64,000 nt of DNA from an uncultured Lachnospiraceae bacterium (GTDB taxonomy: Bacteria; Bacillota; Clostridia; Lachnospirales; Lachnospiraceae). The notes beneath the pieces were generated by a model. It was given only the letters and a program-made list of their open reading frames with translations, did not search any database and was not told the origin of the DNA. A program made the position numbers and the translations under genes. The stretch lies in assembly GCA_947591155.1 (NCBI GenBank), contig CANQDA010000018.1:1-64000 (forward strand), in the 5' to 3' direction. Within the stretch, counting starts at the first letter, position 1, and each line of letters opens with the position of its first letter. This document shows positions 63,168 to 64,000 of this stretch, piece after piece.

Positions 63168-64000
63168 ATGAGAGGACAGTTTTCAAATCTTGTGAAAGGA
63201 TATGTGCGCATCCGAATCAAAGGAGACTCCTATGACCGTTTCCTGAATCTATGCGCCTATCACGGGATCCGACTGTGGGAGCTTCGGCCGGTGGAGGAGG
63301 TCTACGAGGCATATGTGGATCGAAAAGACTTTAAAAAACTGAAATCAATTGTTAAGAAGAGCCATGCTTCCGTCAAAATAACGGAGCGACACGGGCTTCC
63401 TTTTTTTATGCACCGATATCGGAAGCGCAGGATCTACCTTGTGGGGATTGCCTCGGCGTTCGCGCTGATGCTCTGGCTGTCCGCGCACATCTGGAACATC
63501 AGCATCGACGGAAACCTGTCGCAGACGGACGATGTGATCTTCGAGTATCTCACGCAGGCTGGAATCCGTCACGGCATGTGGAAGGCCGGGGTGGACTGCA
63601 AAAAACTGGCGGCGGATGTGCGCAACTATTTTACGCAGTTTGCCTGGGTGGCGGCGGAACTGAAAGGGACGCGTCTGCTCATTCATGTGAAAGAGGGAAT
63701 CCTCGGTACGGAAGGCGAGGAGGAAAAGAATATGGAACAGGAGTCGTGCAGCCTTGTGGCGACGCGCGCGGGCACGGTGGTATCTGTCTACGCGAGAGCC
63801 GGACTCCCTGCCGTGCACGCCGGGGACAAAGTGAAAAAAGGCGATCTGCTGGTCTCAGGCGCGCTGCCGATTCGCGACGACAGCGGCGAGGTCGTCTCCT
63901 GGCAGCATGTCGCGGCGGACGCGGATATCGTAATACAGAGGAAACAAAAATATTTCGACGAGGTTCCGATTGTTGCACGGCAGAAACATTACACAGGCAG
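63168..64000 (+). CDS. yqfD: Sporulation protein YqfD, partial (runs off the window)
   Basis: The first 277 codons are in the window; the frame is open to the last base. The N-terminal domain (FLNLCAYHGIRLWEL) is followed by one membrane helix (YLVGIASAFALMLWLSAHI, about 88-106) and a POTRA-like extracytoplasmic domain (WNISIDGN). GGGAGGGG ribosome site. Its pairing with yqfC supports a spore-forming host. Confidence 0.9.
   Translation, partial: MRGQFSNLVKGYVRIRIKGDSYDRFLNLCAYHGIRLWELRPVEEVYEAYVDRKDFKKLKSIVKKSHASVKITERHGLPFFMHRYRKRRIYLVGIASAFALMLWLSAHIWNISIDGNLSQTDDVIFEYLTQAGIRHGMWKAGVDCKKLAADVRNYFTQFAWVAAELKGTRLLIHVKEGILGTEGEEEKNMEQESCSLVATRAGTVVSVYARAGLPAVHAGDKVKKGDLLVSGALPIRDDSGEVVSWQHVAADADIVIQRKQKYFDEVPIVARQKHYTG

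Overview
The window looks like a chromosomal segment of a spore-forming gut Firmicute, most probably of the family Lachnospiraceae. The evidence is a PolC-type replicase, a Clostridia-style rex / nnr / alr / endoA order, yqfC-yqfD sporulation genes, a SpoIIIE/FtsK translocase, electron-bifurcating NfnAB, and remnants of a VanG-type operon. There are no rRNA or tRNA genes, no CRISPR array and no intact insertion sequence. The family assignment is inference from gene content, not from a search.

Region 1 (1-12.8 kb) is an AT-rich accessory stretch. It holds a membrane-anchored XRE regulator, a MerR regulator facing an ABC exporter through a classic 19-bp-spacer MerR promoter, a winged-helix protein, a DUF6061-like small gene and an aminoglycoside-phosphotransferase-fold protein. 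It also holds an MFS transporter with a leader-peptide/hairpin control region, RhuM, a DinB-fold protein, and two HepT/MntA (HEPN/MNT) toxin-antitoxin pairs. Between these lie at least three internally deleted gene relics: a second MFS copy, a VOC/glyoxalase and a GNAT acetyltransferase. The region appears to be an acquired island undergoing deletion.

Region 2 (12.8-37.3 kb) is mostly GC-richer core genome. It contains a DUF815 ATPase with ppx and ppk1 (polyphosphate metabolism), ispG, an independently promoted structured RNA of about 210 nt carrying a 17-codon ORF, and a membrane-anchored PQQ-type beta-propeller protein. A NarL/LuxR two-component system lies divergent from an ABC-2 exporter operon, with two matching 12-bp sites at the exporter promoter. 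Next come polC, a small AT-rich insert coding for a 64-residue protein plus a GNAT protein (toxin-antitoxin-like), yqeG, rarA and a GH36 alpha-galactosidase.

Region 3 (37.3-44 kb) holds a Fic protein and a decayed VanG-type cluster. VanR/VanS-like genes and a D,D-carboxypeptidase are intact, but the ligase is reduced to its first 86 residues and is joined directly to the last 74 residues of a VanT-type racemase. An ECF sigma / DUF4179 anti-sigma pair follows.

Region 4 (44-64 kb) is core: an ABC-F ATPase, a voltage-gated-type K+ channel, rex, nnrED, alr, an EndoA/MazF ribonuclease with no antitoxin gene beside it, a CBS/CorC membrane protein, yebC, a CFI-box protein, a ClpP-like protease, uppP, ftsK/spoIIIE, nfnAB, rlmH, yqfC and the first part of yqfD. 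Two related palindromic repeats (27.2 and 59.5 kb) and a nested hairpin (62.1 kb) lie in intergenic gaps.
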